This document shows positions 5,171 to 6,273 of a stretch of DNA of 6,273 nucleotides, in pieces. The translations under genes and the position numbers were made by a program. The first letter of the stretch is position 1; the number at the start of each line of letters is the position of its first letter. The DNA comes from Spirochaetales bacterium. Its GTDB lineage: Bacteria > Spirochaetota > Spirochaetia > Treponematales > Rectinemataceae. The stretch is from assembly GCA_015657395.1 (NCBI GenBank), contig JADLKI010000008.1:453263-459535 (forward strand). The letters run 5' to 3'. Under the pieces are notes generated by a model. The model ran no database searches and was not told the origin of the DNA. It saw only the letters and a program-made list of their open reading frames with translations.

Positions 5171-6273
5171 GTGTCTGGAACTCAAATCAAATCTATACAT
5201 GCACGGCAGGTCATGGATTGCCGAATGCGACCTGTGGTAGAGGTGGACGTTATTACGCGCGACGGATTCTACGGGCGCGGGGCGGCCCCGACAGGTACGT
5301 CGGTGGGCTCATACGAGTCTTTCGTGATGCGGGACAATGATCCGAAGCATTTCAACGGCATGAGTGTCTATCGAGCCGTCGAACTTATCAACTCCTTCGT
5401 CGGGCCGGCCTTGATCGGTATGGATGTGTTGGATCAGCAAGGAATCGATCATCGGATGATTGAACTAGATGGAACGGAAAACAAATCAAAACTCGGCGGT
5501 AACACGATCTATAGCGTATCCGTGGCTTGCGCCAGAGCCGCGGCCGCTTCGCTCAAGACCGATCTTTATCGCTACTTTGCCGGCAAGGAAATCACGCAAC
5601 TTCCTTTGCCAACTTTCAATTCCATCAATGGCGGACATTCTGAACGACTGCCCATGGCCATTCAGGAATTCACCTTTTCGCCATATGGAGCGAAATCCAT
5701 GGCAGAGGCCATTGAAATGGCTGCTGCTGTTTTCAGACGGGTCGGTGAGGTCATTGGTCGTTTCCGGGGAGACGGAATTGCTGAAATGGGGCATGCCTAT
5801 GGTTGGTCGGCCCCGACGTGTGACCCAGAAGTCGCAATGGCCTTGCTTCATGAGGCAGTCGTTTCCCTCGGATTTGAGGACAAGATAGCCTATGCCATTG
5901 ATTGTGCATCGAGCTCCCAATATGATTCTATTACAAATACTTACCTTTATAATAACCGGCAAATTGATCGCGATGAGATGATCGGGCGTATTAAAGAATT
6001 GACGGAGAAATACAACTTCCTGTATGTCGAAGATATTCTGGACGAGAATGACTGGGAAGGCTTCAGCAGGGCCGTAAAAGAGCTTACGAGGACAATCGTG
6101 GTCGGCGATGACTTGATCGTAACGAATTGCAATCGCCTCAGACTCGCCTATGAACGGCACGCCGCAGAAGGATTCATCTTCAAGCCAAATCAGATAGGCA
6201 CTATAACGGAAGCAATGGAAAGTTGCCGGTTTGCTAAGGACCATGATATGCTTGTCATTCCAAGTACTCGCGG
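5171..6273 (+). CDS. Divergent enolase-family protein, 3' end outside window
   Basis: An open frame of 367 residues runs from GTG to the window edge; enolases are about 430, so some 65 residues are missing. Similarity to phosphopyruvate hydratase runs along the whole length: APTGTSVGSYES (39-50, APSGASTGSREA in E. coli), LDGTENKSKLGGN (99-111), NSINGG (150-155), IQEF (164-167), AIDCAS (242-247), VEDILDENDWEGF (286-298), VGDDLIVTN (311-319) and FKPNQIGT (337-344). Kept are the loop serine S44, metal ligands D244, E287 and D313/D314, glutamate E166 and the catalytic-base lysine K338. Lost or altered are the GDEGG acid motif (GHAYGWSAP, 207-215), NGGxH (NGGHSERLP, 153-161), HRS (PSTR, 364-367) and DSRGNPT (DCRMRPV, 16-22). 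It is therefore probably a paralogue acting on a different 2-phospho acid, not the glycolytic enolase. It starts 15 nt after the kinase stop, consistent with consecutive steps. Confidence 0.9.
   Translation, partial: MSGTQIKSIHARQVMDCRMRPVVEVDVITRDGFYGRGAAPTGTSVGSYESFVMRDNDPKHFNGMSVYRAVELINSFVGPALIGMDVLDQQGIDHRMIELDGTENKSKLGGNTIYSVSVACARAAAASLKTDLYRYFAGKEITQLPLPTFNSINGGHSERLPMAIQEFTFSPYGAKSMAEAIEMAAAVFRRVGEVIGRFRGDGIAEMGHAYGWSAPTCDPEVAMALLHEAVVSLGFEDKIAYAIDCASSSQYDSITNTYLYNNRQIDRDEMIGRIKELTEKYNFLYVEDILDENDWEGFSRAVKELTRTIVVGDDLIVTNCNRLRLAYERHAAEGFIFKPNQIGTITEAMESCRFAKDHDMLVIPSTR

Noticed and set aside
5486..6244. Long open frame (252 codons) on the minus strand opposite the enolase-like gene
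   Set aside because: The plus strand encodes clear enolase motifs across the same bases, and the minus-strand translation shows no recognisable family pattern; it is a shadow frame.
5171..6273. Glycolytic enolase (eno)
   Set aside because: Key 2-phosphoglycerate residues (GDEGG, NGGxH, HRS) are altered, and the gene sits in a transporter-linked catabolic operon rather than with glycolytic or RNA-degradation neighbours.

Overview
The window reads as part of one tightly packed, plus-strand catabolic operon of six genes. Both end genes run off the window. Order: (1) the C-terminal half of a LarA-like nickel-pincer-cofactor isomerase (lactate racemase superfamily); (2-4) a complete tripartite tricarboxylate transporter (TTT), with secreted binding protein TctC, small membrane subunit TctB and large membrane subunit TctA; (5) a class II glycerate 2-kinase-like protein (DUF4147 plus MOFRL); (6) a divergent enolase paralogue, cut by the right edge. 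Every gene has a good Shine-Dalgarno sequence. Spacings are 29, 84, 19, -11 and 15 nt. No promoter or convincing operon-ending terminator is visible, so the transcription unit probably extends beyond both edges.

How the genes fit together (inference): the transporter imports a 2-hydroxycarboxylate, the LarA-like enzyme inverts its C2 hydroxyl, the kinase phosphorylates the 2-hydroxyl, and the enolase-like enzyme eliminates water to give an enol phosphate. For plain glycerate this would be glycerate to 2-phosphoglycerate to phosphoenolpyruvate. However, the enolase keeps its three metal ligands and catalytic lysine but has lost the residues that act on 2-phosphoglycerate: the GDEGG glutamate, the NGGxH histidine and the HRS motif. 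The kinase has likewise lost the Arg of the GGRNQE motif and has a collapsed SDV...ASGPT loop. The two enzymes appear to have diverged together, which suggests a substrate other than glycerate, perhaps a longer or substituted 2-hydroxy acid. This is the most interesting point in the window.

Other notable features are a 9-bp GC-rich hairpin between tctC and tctB, well placed to make binding-protein mRNA more abundant than permease mRNA, and GTG starts on the two enzyme genes downstream of the transporter.

Organism: TTT transporters, a nickel-pincer isomerase and moderate GC content suggest a bacterium, probably an anaerobe with a periplasm such as a Synergistota or Desulfobacterota member. 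That placement is a weak guess, since no phylogenetic marker is present. No RNA gene, mobile element, CRISPR array or gene-free stretch over 300 bases was seen.
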